Positions 9,449 through 19,023 are shown, numbered from the stretch's first letter. The stretch: DNA of 64,000 nt from Phaeodactylibacter luteus (GCF_007993045.1 NZ_VOOR01000020.1:42688-106687); one strand, 5' to 3'. The notes: generated from the sequence alone by a model not told the origin. Numbers and translations: made by a program.

Positions 9449-9620
9449 CGGTTCCGTTATAAAAACCAAGGGTTTATGCCCGCCCACTGTACCTGCACGG
9501 CCAGCAGGGCCCTGGCGAGGTCACTGAATTTAAGTTTAGCGGGCCAAATAAAAACTCAGCGAAGAAGCCAGGCTCATAAAGCACTGATTTACAACAAGGG
9601 CGAGCCCCAAACGTACGCTT
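9449..9620 (+). repeat. Interspersed repeat family B, copy 1
   Basis: This copy shares with two others the blocks AACCAAGG, TTTAGCGGGCNAAATAAAAAC, GCCNGGCTCATAAAGCACTGA and AGCCCCAAAC. It fills the gap between the convergent GH3 fusion gene and the choice-of-anchor gene and touches the latter's stop codon. No gene is seen in this gap. Confidence 0.75.
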
Positions 9621-10458
9621 AGTACTTGATCAACGGCAGCGCTTTCACTTTGCCCTTGTGGCTGACACGGACCCGGTATGCCCCAACTGCCAATCGCTGC
9701 ACATCGAGGGCAGCTGTAGCTTGCCCCCCATCCACCTGAAGATTGCTGCTTTGCACCACCTGCCCATTGAGCGAAAGGATATCGATTTGATACCTACCGT
9801 TCTCGGCCTGCGCCAAAGACAACTGGGCTACATCTTGGGCGGGGTTGGGGAACAACCGGATCTCGCCCTGCAAAGCGGCAATGCCCGAAGTGCTGTTTGG
9901 GCTCATCTCACTGAGCACAACTGGGCTATCTAGCGTGGCAGCCCCATCTCCGCCCGATCCTGCGGCACTATTGGCCGCCACAGCCGAGCTAAAGAAGCGT
10001 ACCTCTCCAGTACCTGCAGCCGGGGCTACCCATTCCATCTCAAAAGTATTCGTAGCAATGCGCTGACTTTGCTCCGGATACTGCCTGCCGCCCAGCATGG
10101 TAATCTGCTGCCCAGAGCCAGGGTTCTGAAAAGTGCCAGCCTGCATATTATCGCCCCCTGCCAAGGCCACAGCCTGATAGCCATAGCTCGAAGGGCTGCC
10201 TGTTGCATTGACCGTCAGGCGCATGGTGTAGACCTGCCCTGGCTCATAGCTCGTGACGGGCGTTCCGCCATCCAGGATTTCCAAATCCAGAGACGGAGAA
10301 AAAGCACCTGCACTGTGGCAGGCTTGGCAGGTTGCATTACTGAAAGGCGAGCCTGTACGGTCCTGCCCTTGCACTTCCGCAGCACCAGAGCTGTTGTTCA
10401 TAAAGAGGAAAGCGGCACCTGACAGTGCCATGCAGATGTAAAGGATCTTGAATTTCAT
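9619..10458 (-). CDS. Choice-of-anchor V domain protein with T9SS type A sorting domain
   Basis: The 279-residue exported protein has an N-terminal signal segment (about 1-26) and a CQACH motif at residues 44-48 that fits CxxCH. A beta-rich domain of the choice-of-anchor V type (about 50-185) follows. A C-terminal region beginning IRLFPNPAQD (about 205-279) has the PNP and final beta-strand pattern of T9SS sorting domains. Such tails direct proteins across the outer membrane through the type IX system. The CxxCH could hold a c-type haem or simply be a cysteine pair. The function of the mature domain is unknown. Confidence 0.82.
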   Translation of the reverse strand: MKFKILYICMALSGAAFLFMNNSSGAAEVQGQDRTGSPFSNATCQACHSAGAFSPSLDLEILDGGTPVTSYEPGQVYTMRLTVNATGSPSSYGYQAVALAGGDNMQAGTFQNPGSGQQITMLGGRQYPEQSQRIATNTFEMEWVAPAAGTGEVRFFSSAVAANSAAGSGGDGAATLDSPVVLSEMSPNSTSGIAALQGEIRLFPNPAQDVAQLSLAQAENGRYQIDILSLNGQVVQSSNLQVDGGQATAALDVQRLAVGAYRVRVSHKGKVKALPLIKY

Positions 10459-10585
10459 AGTCTGAATTGGGTAACAAAATGGGGGTTCACGACGGTAATA
10501 TACGTGAGCATTCCAACGCAGGGTTGATTGCCCTTGGCATAACTTCGGTTTTGCCGTGAATTAGACAAGAAGAGGCGGGAATGGT

Positions 10586-11152
10586 TTAAGCATTGACCGG
10601 ATAGCCGTAGCCCAGCTCAGGGTGGAAACCCGGCACCCCCCGAAAAAAGGCTTCTACCACCTCACGGTCCTGCTCCCAATCGCCGGTAGGCCAAAAAGGG
10701 GGGCTGATGCGGATCACTTTGTGCCCCCAATCAAAAGCAGCCATAAAAATGGGCACCTTTGCGCCAAGCGCCATATAGTAAAAGCCTGTCCTTAGCCGTT
10801 CCACCCGCTTCCGGGTCCCTTCCGGAGCAATACAGAGGGCAAAATGTTCGTGCTGCTCAAACAGGCGGACTACCCCATCCACATAACGAGAGCTACGGGA
10901 GCGGTCGACCGGGTGCCCCCCCAGCCTACGGAAGAGGATGCCCCACGGGCCACGGAATAGGCTGTCTTTGCCTACAAAATTGATGGAAAGCCCAAGGGCA
11001 GAGCGCGCTAATATGCCAATCACAAAATCCCAGTTGGAGGTATGGGGGGCTGCAATGAGGACGTACTTTTGCGGCAGCACCTGTACCTCCTGCTCTATTC
11101 GCCAGCCCAACCTTTGCAGCAGGTAGCGGCTCAGCTGTTGTCCTCTTTTCAT
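10586..11152 (-). CDS. PlsC-family lysophospholipid acyltransferase
   Basis: The 188-residue protein carries the acyltransferase motif HTSNWD (HX4D, about 37-42) and APEGTR (about 109-114), the second hallmark of glycerolipid acyltransferases. 1-Acyl-sn-glycerol-3-phosphate acyltransferases add the second acyl chain in phospholipid synthesis. This shorter subgroup is common in Bacteroidota and its exact acceptor is uncertain. No membrane-spanning segment is obvious, so it probably associates with the inner face of the membrane. It is transcribed away from the CotH gene. Confidence 0.85.
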   Translation of the reverse strand: MKRGQQLSRYLLQRLGWRIEQEVQVLPQKYVLIAAPHTSNWDFVIGILARSALGLSINFVGKDSLFRGPWGILFRRLGGHPVDRSRSSRYVDGVVRLFEQHEHFALCIAPEGTRKRVERLRTGFYYMALGAKVPIFMAAFDWGHKVIRISPPFWPTGDWEQDREVVEAFFRGVPGFHPELGYGYPVNA

Positions 11153-11387
11153 TTCACCTTTGCTTTATGACCGAAACAATATACTGCCATTTGCGTATAA
11201 CCACCAGCATTTGGCGCCTAACAGATCGCCCTGCAGCAATATCCGGCCATTCAACCGGCCAGAAGGCCGGAGCACTGTACTCGGATTCAACATTGCCAGG
11301 CCCTGATAATTTGCGTATTTTGCGGAGCTGCACTGCTGAAGTGCCTGCCCATGAACCGATTCCTGAAAGCTACGAACACCAGACACC

Positions 11388-13742
11388 TTGAGAAAAACTG
11401 CCGCACACATCATTGCGCTCCTGCTTTGTTCAGCCTGCCTAAGTGCACAGCCTGTCAGCGAGAAAGCAGACAGCTTTGCTGTACCACCACCAGCCGAGCT
11501 CATCGTTTCCCCACCCGGCGGTTTTTACCCCACAGGGCCGGTCACAATTGAAGCCCAATGCCCTGGAGGGCAGCTCTACTATACACTTGATGGCAGCACC
11601 CCTACTCGTCAGAGCAACAAATACACCAACCCGTTTACGCTTACAGCAACCCGCATTATCCGCTTCCTGGCTGCTTACCCCGATGAGCGGGGCGAAGAGC
11701 GATGGAGCCATACCTACTTTATCGGAGAGCCCGAAACCAACTTCCCGGTAGTTTCTATCGGCATCGACCCGCCCACCTTGTTCGACCCCTTCCACGGGCT
11801 ATTCGTAGCCGGCCCCGAATCTGACGACAGCTACTGGAAAAAGCCCGGCGCCAACTTTTGGAGCAAGCGGGAGGTGGCAGCTAATGTAGAAATCTTTGAG
11901 CCTAGCGGGCTATGCACCTACCGCAGCGAATCCGGCTTCCGCTTGTTCGGCGGCATGAGCCGGCTGTTCCCCCAAAAGTCCATCGCACTGATAGCCCGGG
12001 ACCGCTACGGCGACCACCGGATCAAGCATGAAATATTTGGGGAGCAGGGCGAAAAGAAGTTCAAGTTCCTGGTCTTGAGGAATGGAGGGAGCGACTTTGG
12101 CAAGAGCCATTTCCGCGATGCATTGATTGCCAGCCTGACAGAGGAGTGGGATATTGAAACGCAAGACTACCGGCCGTCGCATGTGTACATCAATGGCGAG
12201 TACTGGGGCATCTACAACATCCGGGAAAAAATTAACCGGTACTTTATCGACAGCCACTTCAAAGGGGTAGAGAATGACAGCATAGACCTGATGGAGCACC
12301 GTTTTACCGTCAAATATGGCAGTGCTGCTCATTACCGAAGGATGATCTCTTTTTTGGAACAGAATGACCTGAGCATAGCCGAGAACTTTGCCTACCTCAA
12401 CACCCTCATGGATATAGACAACTTCCTGAACTATCAGATTGCGCAGATTTATATCGACAATCAGGATGCGGGGGGCAATATCCGGTATTGGCGCCCACAA
12501 ACGCCCAATGGCAGATGGAGGTGGATCCTGTATGATACCGACTGGGGCTTTGGGCTGCACGACCCCAACGCCTATCAGAACAACAGCCTGGCTTTTCATA
12601 CTGCAGCAGACGGGCCTTCCTGGCCCAATCCGCCGTGGAGCACTTTTATTTTGCGGAAGCTACTGGAGAACGAGGGCTTCCGGGCCCGGTTCGTCAACCG
12701 GTTTTCCGACCACCTCGCCACTTCCTTTGAACCCAAGCGGGTACATGAGCGCATCAATACCTTTTACCACCGGCTCAAGCCAGAAATCCCCCGTCACTTC
12801 GACCGCTGGAAACTCCGCGCCGCTACTTGGGAACACCACATCAGCCGTATGCACACTTTTGCCGAGGAGCGCCCACGCTATATGCGCATGCACCTGATGG
12901 AGCATTTCCAAACCGGCCCACAAAGGCTGCTTTCGGCAGGAGCGGGCCGGGGCGGGCAGGTGGTGCTGAACAGCCATGTACACATTTCCCAAGACACCCT
13001 CACCGGCACCTATTTTGAGCGTTACCCGGTCACGCTCAAAGCCGTTGCCTACAATGGCTTCCGGTTCTCTCACTGGGAAGGTAGGGGCGTGCCTGACAGC
13101 CTGGCCCGGGAGCTTCAGCTGCAGCTGAAGCAAAAGCATACGGAAGCTTATGCTGTATTTGAACCTTATCAGCACCCGCTCGAGAGCCAATTGGTCATCA
13201 ATGAGGTATCGCCCAAAAGCGGAGAAGCAGGAGACTGGCTTGAGCTTTACAATGGCTCCTCTGAGGTTGTCGACCTCTCTGGCTGGTCTATCAGCGACTG
13301 CAAACAGAACGAGCTGCACCTCCCAAAAATCTTGCTAAAACCCAGAGAATACCTAGTCATCACTGAAGACGCCGCACGGCTGCGGCAAGTGCACCCCGGA
13401 GTGTACAACTTGCTGGGCGGGATGAAGTTTGGGTTAAACAAGCGGCACGAATCTATTGCGCTTTACGCCAGCGACGGGGCTATGGTCGACAGCATCAGCT
13501 ACTGGGCCCCACCGGTAGATTCCGCCTTTACCCTGAGCTTACTACTGCCTGACCTCAACAACGCAGATCCGGAAAACTGGGCTTTCCGCCCCGGAAAGGG
13601 CACCCCAAACAGTGCCAATCCTTATTATGTAGAAAGCACGGTACGTGCAGAGCAGGCAAGGTGGGTACAGCTTGGCCTTGCAGGAGGAGTGCTGCTGCTG
13701 TGTGGGCTGATGCTCGCACTGAGGTTCAGAGGCATCCTTTGA
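11388..13742 (+). CDS. CotH-family protein with CHB_HEX_C and lamin-tail domains, membrane anchored
   Basis: The 784-residue protein starts at a TTG (11388). The following MRKTAAHIIALLL...SAQ is a clean signal peptide, and no in-frame ATG lies near. A chitobiase/beta-hexosaminidase C-terminal-like domain (about 36-110, YYTLDGSTPT) comes first. The CotH kinase-like domain follows (about 115-450), with HVYINGEYWGIYNIREK and WILYDTDWGFG. Next are a beta-rich region and a lamin-tail domain (about 610-715, INEVSP...DWLELYN). The protein ends in a hydrophobic helix (about 755-778) with a short basic tail. That suggests membrane anchoring rather than T9SS sorting. CotH proteins can be protein kinases in spore coats; the role here is unknown. 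It converges base to base with the AsmA-like gene. Confidence 0.88.
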   Translation: MRKTAAHIIALLLCSACLSAQPVSEKADSFAVPPPAELIVSPPGGFYPTGPVTIEAQCPGGQLYYTLDGSTPTRQSNKYTNPFTLTATRIIRFLAAYPDERGEERWSHTYFIGEPETNFPVVSIGIDPPTLFDPFHGLFVAGPESDDSYWKKPGANFWSKREVAANVEIFEPSGLCTYRSESGFRLFGGMSRLFPQKSIALIARDRYGDHRIKHEIFGEQGEKKFKFLVLRNGGSDFGKSHFRDALIASLTEEWDIETQDYRPSHVYINGEYWGIYNIREKINRYFIDSHFKGVENDSIDLMEHRFTVKYGSAAHYRRMISFLEQNDLSIAENFAYLNTLMDIDNFLNYQIAQIYIDNQDAGGNIRYWRPQTPNGRWRWILYDTDWGFGLHDPNAYQNNSLAFHTAADGPSWPNPPWSTFILRKLLENEGFRARFVNRFSDHLATSFEPKRVHERINTFYHRLKPEIPRHFDRWKLRAATWEHHISRMHTFAEERPRYMRMHLMEHFQTGPQRLLSAGAGRGGQVVLNSHVHISQDTLTGTYFERYPVTLKAVAYNGFRFSHWEGRGVPDSLARELQLQLKQKHTEAYAVFEPYQHPLESQLVINEVSPKSGEAGDWLELYNGSSEVVDLSGWSISDCKQNELHLPKILLKPREYLVITEDAARLRQVHPGVYNLLGGMKFGLNKRHESIALYASDGAMVDSISYWAPPVDSAFTLSLLLPDLNNADPENWAFRPGKGTPNSANPYYVESTVRAEQARWVQLGLAGGVLLLCGLMLALRFRGIL

Positions 13743-16700
13743 TCATTCTTTCCGGCTGATGACCCACTTGAAATGCAGCCCTTCGCGGTCTTCGCGATCA
13801 CGGGCGCGAAGGAGGATATCTGGCCCGCCAAGACGTGAGCCCCCCCATTTTTCCCGGTTGAACAAGTTGGAAAGGGGGACTTCGAAAAGCAGGTTGGTCC
13901 GCCCCTGCTCTCCCATATCGTACTGGCCTCCAACAGTAAAGGACAAAAGGGAGGCCCGGACAGGCAGCTGGCCAATATGAAGAAGCTGCCCATTGAGGAC
14001 AAATGCACCTTCTAACCGCCCAAATTCTACGCGCCCGAGGTTGCTGCGGCTGAACAACAGGCTGCGCAGACTGTCGAGCGCTGGCAGCCCGATCAAAGCA
14101 CCGTTCTCCACGCTCAGCTTCATGTACCCCTGCATGTCCTCTGGCAACAGGTCGTAGTTGGCATTGGCACGCGCACGGAACTGTACATCAGCCGTAAGCT
14201 GGCCTTCCAAATTATTGCTGCGGATGGCACGCTGGCCGAAATTATCGAACGCATGAAACGCACTGCGGATATCGGTATCAGCCAGCCGGGCTTGAATGTC
14301 AATCGCTGGCCGGTTGGCGTCTATCCCATCCACTTCTCCTGCCAGTTCAAAACGGCCGCCAGCCAGCCCCATACGGACGCCCTCCATCCAAAAACGGCCT
14401 TGGCCCAACCCGACAGCCCCCTCCACATCCAAAGCCTGGAAATTGCGGTAGCTCAGGGTATCAATGGAAAGGCTAAAATCAGCTTCTGCGGAAGACAAGC
14501 CAGCATTGATCAGGCGGGTAATGACCGTGGGCTGTTCTGCTGCCCCCCCTGTGGCCTCCTCCCTAAATTTTTCGGGAGCCCGGAAGCGGCCCAGGTCGAA
14601 GTGGCCGGCGTGCACGTCCAAACTAGCCCGAAGGCGATGCTGTGGCAGAAAGATAAAGGGCAGGAAATCACAGATCACGCCGTGGCCCTGCAAGCTGTTG
14701 CCGTTCAAACTGAGGCCGATGCCATCAAAGTGCAGGTCATTGCCATTGAAGGCAAAAGCCGCATCCACTTTACGGAAGGCATAGCCCCTGGGCACGAAAG
14801 TAAAGCCTGCCCCTTTGATTTTGCCGGTGCCACTGACCTTTGCGTTAAGCAGTGCATTTTTGGCATCTACATGCCGATGAGGCTGGCCAGAATAGCGGAA
14901 CCGCAGCTGTACAGTGCCCGTATCAAACCGCAGCTGGCTTGGAGAGAACATACGGCTGAGCTCGCGTACTGGGAAGGCGACCTCTGCCTCCGCAGCAAGC
15001 ATAGGGTCTGAAGGATTGGAAAAAACTGCTTTCGCCTGTATGGGTGCACCACCAAAAACCTTTGCGCTCAAGGTATCCACACGGGCAAAAGGCTCTTCGG
15101 GAGTGAGGGCCCCTTTCCAGTACACTTCATCAAAGCGTGCAGCACGAAAGCGCAGCGAGTCGGAACGGGCTTCCAAACGGGCTTCCAGCCGAGGCAACAG
15201 CGCTCGGATAGCCCTCCTAACTGGGTTGCTGCCTGGCGCTTCCACATCCGCCCACCGCCCGGGAAAAGAAAACCGGTTCAGGTCGATGCCCCGGCTATCC
15301 AAAGTCATATCCACAATAACGCTTTCGCGCCTTTGGCCCAGCAAAAAAGGGACAACCCCTTCCGATTGCCCAGCCAACGTTGCCTGGTTGCCATTGAGCA
15401 CCACCGAAAGGGAATCCCAATACAATCGGCCTTGTTCCCAAAACAGCCCTCCTGATACCGTATCGAAGTCCAGCTTTGCAGTTGGTACGCTCCAAGCTGC
15501 ATTGTGCAACCGCACCTGCCCTTTGAGCAGGCCTACCAGCACTTTGGCAGACAGCCCGGCATAGCCCGACAAGTCTCCATTGTAGGAAAAGCCGGCACTT
15601 GCCTCGCCGGCGCGCAGCAACAGCTGGGAAGAAGGCACCAAGGGCTGTAATGCAGTAAGCGGTATGTGCGACTTGACCGCTAGGGCAAGCTGTTTGCTCC
15701 CTGTTGGGGCGCTGCTGATACCAGCCTGCGCCTGAAAAGGGATGTGCCCAAAAGCTACCCCCTGCATGGATGAGATATTGGCCTGCCAACCCTCCCCCTT
15801 TCGTTTAGACAAGGAGGCCCGCAACGTTACCCCATCCGCAGCAAGCCGCTGAAAGGCTGCTCTAGGCGCCTGTACCTGTAAAGTTGCCGTCACCTCATCC
15901 CATGGCAATGGCTGCGAAACTGCTGAATCTTGCACCAGTGCCAGCCAAGGCTCCAACTGAAAGGGCGGGGCTTCTACATCGGCATGCAAGTTCAGTTTCC
16001 CTTCTCCGAGCAGGGCACGCAAGCCAACCGAATACGCTCCCCCCCCAAACTCAAATGTACCACCGGAAAAACGCAGTGCCTTTCCCGTAAGGGCCCATTG
16101 CCCGGAAAGCTTTTCCCACACAGCCCCGCTAGCAACCTGACGGGCGCTCACACCTTCTACCCGCCCTTTGCCTTCCCATTGCAGCGCTCCCCAGTCTGGG
16201 CTTGAACCAGCTAGCGACTGCATAGGGCCCCTCACTGAAAAGGCTGCTGTTAACCGCCCTTTGTCTAGCGCCCAGCCAGCTTGGTTTAAGAAAGGCTGCA
16301 GGCTGCTGGCCGGCCATTGCAATCCACCCGTTACCCGGGCAATAGGCTGCTGTAGATTGGCTTGCTCATAAACCAGCGCAAAAGGGTAACGGGACCGCCA
16401 TAGGGCCGTATCCACTTCGATACGCAACCGTCCGGTCTCTGGCGTGATAATGTGGCTGAGGTGATTGTTGATAAAGCCTGCTCGAAGCCCTACTCCGGTA
16501 AGCTGTTCCTCTGCCAAACGTACCGAAAGCGGATAGCCTGAGACCGATACCGATACCGGGACGGGGCTGCCCGGCACGACCTCTCCATTTACATGGACGC
16601 GGACAGCCAAGGACCCCTCTACCGATATTCCGCTCAGCGCGTCCCGTATGCCCGGTGCAACTATCTTTTCGCCCCGCTCTTGGTTAATGCCCTCAGTGGA

Positions 16701-17525
16701 AAGCTCTAGCTGTAGGCATTCCCTGCTCAACACCCCAGCAACACGAATGGTGTCCGGGCCAATCTTCAATTGCGCGCCAGGCAGGAGGGCTATTGCCCCT
16801 TGCCCTGCCGTTAAACTGAACCGTAAATCCAATCGGGCTGCTGCCCCTTCTGCATAGGCCCCCTGAGCAGGCCGGAAGGTAAGGCCATGAATATAGCTCT
16901 CCCCATCGAGCCCCACCTCAAGCGTATCCTTGCGGGCCGCAAACGACAATCTGCCATCCCGGATTTCAAAACGATGGAACTTATACCGGAGCGAATCCTG
17001 ATAATCAAAGTATAACCCGTTGATGTGAAGCCGGCGGAGCCCGCCCAGCTCCCGTACCATAGCCGTATCTAAGTGGGCATTGCCCCCCACCCTTTTAAGG
17101 AAACCAATATTTGAGGCCCCATCTCCTGATTTGAAAATCAGTATGCGGGTATCGTCCAGCCAAAGAGAACGCAAGCCTAGCTCTCCATAAAGGAGGCGGG
17201 AAGGCTTTAGTACCAGATCAGCCTCTTTGATGCGCAATAGCTCCCGACGGTGGGCTGCAGGATCAGGGCCTGTGAGGACTAAGTTGCGGAGGGAAAGGGA
17301 AAGGAAAGGAAAGTGGTCGAAGTATTCAAATCGGTAATCAGAAAAGGAGAGTTCTACCCCAAGCTCATTGCGGGACCACTCTGCGGCTAACTCAGGTACG
17401 CGCCCCTGATTGGAGACGGCTACATAATAGACTGCCCCGGTCGCCAACAACAGCATAACTACGCTACTGCCCAGAAAAGCCAGTATGTAATAGGTTATCG
17501 TTTTTAAGGTGTGGGGGCTTGGCAT
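13743..17525 (-). CDS. AsmA-family protein
   Basis: The 1260-residue protein has one N-terminal membrane segment (about 10-35, TYYILAFLGSSVVMLLL). A long periplasmic region rich in beta strands follows. The N-terminal AsmA-like part includes FSDYRFEYFDHFPFLSLSLRN. The C-terminal part (about 1080-1240) resembles the AsmA_2 domain, with a closing stretch on scaling of LFSRSNLGRVEF and an aromatic tail. AsmA/TamB-like proteins are thought to carry lipids between inner and outer membranes. Its stop codon directly abuts that of the convergent CotH gene. The size is normal for the Bacteroidota group of this family. Confidence 0.85.
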   Translation of the reverse strand: MPSPHTLKTITYYILAFLGSSVVMLLLATGAVYYVAVSNQGRVPELAAEWSRNELGVELSFSDYRFEYFDHFPFLSLSLRNLVLTGPDPAAHRRELLRIKEADLVLKPSRLLYGELGLRSLWLDDTRILIFKSGDGASNIGFLKRVGGNAHLDTAMVRELGGLRRLHINGLYFDYQDSLRYKFHRFEIRDGRLSFAARKDTLEVGLDGESYIHGLTFRPAQGAYAEGAAARLDLRFSLTAGQGAIALLPGAQLKIGPDTIRVAGVLSRECLQLELSTEGINQERGEKIVAPGIRDALSGISVEGSLAVRVHVNGEVVPGSPVPVSVSVSGYPLSVRLAEEQLTGVGLRAGFINNHLSHIITPETGRLRIEVDTALWRSRYPFALVYEQANLQQPIARVTGGLQWPASSLQPFLNQAGWALDKGRLTAAFSVRGPMQSLAGSSPDWGALQWEGKGRVEGVSARQVASGAVWEKLSGQWALTGKALRFSGGTFEFGGGAYSVGLRALLGEGKLNLHADVEAPPFQLEPWLALVQDSAVSQPLPWDEVTATLQVQAPRAAFQRLAADGVTLRASLSKRKGEGWQANISSMQGVAFGHIPFQAQAGISSAPTGSKQLALAVKSHIPLTALQPLVPSSQLLLRAGEASAGFSYNGDLSGYAGLSAKVLVGLLKGQVRLHNAAWSVPTAKLDFDTVSGGLFWEQGRLYWDSLSVVLNGNQATLAGQSEGVVPFLLGQRRESVIVDMTLDSRGIDLNRFSFPGRWADVEAPGSNPVRRAIRALLPRLEARLEARSDSLRFRAARFDEVYWKGALTPEEPFARVDTLSAKVFGGAPIQAKAVFSNPSDPMLAAEAEVAFPVRELSRMFSPSQLRFDTGTVQLRFRYSGQPHRHVDAKNALLNAKVSGTGKIKGAGFTFVPRGYAFRKVDAAFAFNGNDLHFDGIGLSLNGNSLQGHGVICDFLPFIFLPQHRLRASLDVHAGHFDLGRFRAPEKFREEATGGAAEQPTVITRLINAGLSSAEADFSLSIDTLSYRNFQALDVEGAVGLGQGRFWMEGVRMGLAGGRFELAGEVDGIDANRPAIDIQARLADTDIRSAFHAFDNFGQRAIRSNNLEGQLTADVQFRARANANYDLLPEDMQGYMKLSVENGALIGLPALDSLRSLLFSRSNLGRVEFGRLEGAFVLNGQLLHIGQLPVRASLLSFTVGGQYDMGEQGRTNLLFEVPLSNLFNREKWGGSRLGGPDILLRARDREDREGLHFKWVISRKE

Positions 17526-17601
17526 AGCCTTATTGCTTTATCCCTTATAACGCTTGCCAGCGCCGATATGTGCTAATCAGCACAGTGCCTTCCCCGAGCG
17601 T

Positions 17602-17813
17602 GAACCAAAATACCGCAGGTGTTTATGCTTTTGAGGCTTTATATCCTGGCATTGGCCTAGCGCTGCGCAGGGGTGGCCGAAGGCCAGACCCGACGCCTGC
17701 AGGGCGAGGGGCCGAGCGGGCAGCGAGCCCCGGAGCATAGCGGCACCTGCCCTTGCGGCAGGGGCAGGCCCCATCACATTGTGCAGGGCAAAAAAAACGC
17801 CAATCTGATTTGC
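17602..17813 (-). repeat. Interspersed repeat family A, copy 2 (long form, with 3' extension)
   Basis: On the minus strand this copy runs from AAATCAGATT through the stem, the CCGGGGCTCGCTGCCCGC block and a longer spacer, ending with CAGCGCTAGGCCAATGCCAGG. An extension follows with AAGCATAAACACCTGCGG and TATTTTGGTTC. The long spacer is shared only with copy 6. The extension is shared with copy 5, where it is split off by an inserted element. It lies between the AsmA-like start and the biotin-carrier stop. Confidence 0.85.
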
Positions 17814-17839
17814 GCCCTCTTCCCCTGTTCAGCGCTTTT

Positions 17840-18322
17840 TCACTCCATCTCCAACAGCAGCTGCCCCTTTTCTACAGCCTGGCCTTTGCTGACATGGATA
17901 GCCTTGACCACGCCATCGCCCATACTCTTGATGACGTTTTCCATTTTCATCGCCTCCAAAATCAGCAGAGGCGTCCCCTCAGCGACTTCTGCACCTGCTT
18001 GCGTGCTCACTTCGAGCACCAAGCCTGGCATTGGTGCGTGGATATCTTTGACCACTTGCTGAGAGACAACGCTTAAGCCGAGCTGCTTGACCAGTTGGTC
18101 GTACTCATCTTCCAGCACCACATGGTAAACGACGCCATTGATTTTCAGCTCAAAGGATTTGGCGTTGAAATCTGCCGTCAGGATTTCTGCATTGTAGGAC
18201 TTATGCCCCTGAATGATGTGGAAACGGCCCTCTGAAGTAGGGATAATGTCCAGTTCTCCGGTAATCCCTTCGAAGGTATAAGCATCATTTACCGTTGCCC
18301 GGTAGGTTTTTTCATTTACCAT
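17840..18322 (-). CDS. Biotin carboxyl carrier-like protein (biotin/lipoyl domain)
   Basis: The 160-residue protein ends in a biotinyl domain (about 90-160) with EAMKMEN, whose lysine near residue 125 is the expected biotin attachment site. The N-terminal half has the linker fold seen in carrier subunits of acyl-CoA carboxylases (acetyl-, propionyl- or pyruvate-type). Such a carrier shuttles carboxyl groups between biotin carboxylase and carboxyltransferase subunits. Neither partner gene is in the window, so the enzyme it serves is unclear. It is the last gene of a tight minus-strand run with atpZ and a bactofilin gene. Confidence 0.88.
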   Translation of the reverse strand: MVNEKTYRATVNDAYTFEGITGELDIIPTSEGRFHIIQGHKSYNAEILTADFNAKSFELKINGVVYHVVLEDEYDQLVKQLGLSVVSQQVVKDIHAPMPGLVLEVSTQAGAEVAEGTPLLILEAMKMENVIKSMGDGVVKAIHVSKGQAVEKGQLLLEME

Positions 18323-18332
18323 GGAAGCAGCT

Positions 18333-18722
18333 TTACTTGTTTTGATCGGTTTGCCCCAATTTCATCATCACGTAGGTTTCGAAGATCGTATAAATCAGGT
18401 AAACGCTAAAAAAGGGGATGATGAACTGTCGGTCATCAGGCTGAGCAAGATAGTTATAACCCAGGATAAAGCCAATTGCAAAGAAGAGTTTACCTACCGT
18501 GACCCCAAGAGCGACATTAGTGAAATCGTGTTTATTTTCGCTGACTGCGGCTTTGCGCCCGGCGTAATACATCCCAAGGCTGATGAGCACAAAGACCCCA
18601 AGGCTGGCCCACCCCACTACAGCATGGCTGGCAAAACGGGGCCAGGAATTCATCCAGAAAACCAAGCCTGCTGAAGCGGCTGAAACCAGAGCTAACTGAA
18701 TGAGAAAGGTGCGTACATTCAT
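18333..18722 (-). CDS. Small AtpI-like integral membrane protein
   Basis: The 129-residue protein has four predicted membrane segments (about 5-25, 35-55, 70-90 and 100-120). It sits directly after atpZ. In many Bacteroidota a protein of this size and shape lies between atpZ and the F0 a subunit, so I read it as the AtpI-like companion; this is inference from place and shape. Here it is followed after 10 bases by the biotin carrier gene instead of atpB. Confidence 0.6.
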   Translation of the reverse strand: MNVRTFLIQLALVSAASAGLVFWMNSWPRFASHAVVGWASLGVFVLISLGMYYAGRKAAVSENKHDFTNVALGVTVGKLFFAIGFILGYNYLAQPDDRQFIIPFFSVYLIYTIFETYVMMKLGQTDQNK

Positions 18723-18771
18723 GAGGCTGACGTATTATCGGTAGGCATGCCGGGGAAGAGGGGGCGGAAGG

Positions 18772-19023
18772 TCAATCTTCACCATTTTGCCCTCCGAAGA
18801 GCAAGTCCTTTAAAGTAACATATAGCGCTGCAAAAATGGAAAGGAGGGCCAGCAGTACCGTCAGGTAAGGGCGTTCGGTCTGAAAATAGGTATCTAATTT
18901 TTGCCCGCCCAAAGTGCCTAGCAAAATAATGGCTCCCATTTGGAAAGCCATGCCAGAATACTTCAGATAGGCATCGACTTTCCCCCGGGGCCCTTTCCGC
19001 TTGCCGCTGTTTTTATCGGGCAC
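18772..19023 (-). CDS. AtpZ/AtpI family protein
   Basis: The 83-residue protein has a basic N-terminus and two membrane segments (about 25-43 and 52-72), with the GMAFQMG and LGGQKLD stretches typical of AtpZ. AtpZ/AtpI proteins help assemble the F0 rotor ring or carry magnesium or calcium. The start overlaps the end of the bactofilin gene by 11 bases, which suggests coupled translation. No other ATP synthase gene is nearby. Confidence 0.8.
   Translation of the reverse strand: MPDKNSGKRKGPRGKVDAYLKYSGMAFQMGAIILLGTLGGQKLDTYFQTERPYLTVLLALLSIFAALYVTLKDLLFGGQNGED

Noticed and set aside
11910..12599. Long antisense frame inside the CotH gene
   Set aside because: The sense frame has clear domains, and the antisense frame arises from GC-rich codon bias.
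17577..17777. Short reading frame over repeat A copy 2
   Set aside because: It is made of the repeat itself (MLRGSLPARP-type sequence appears in other copies), so it is not a gene.
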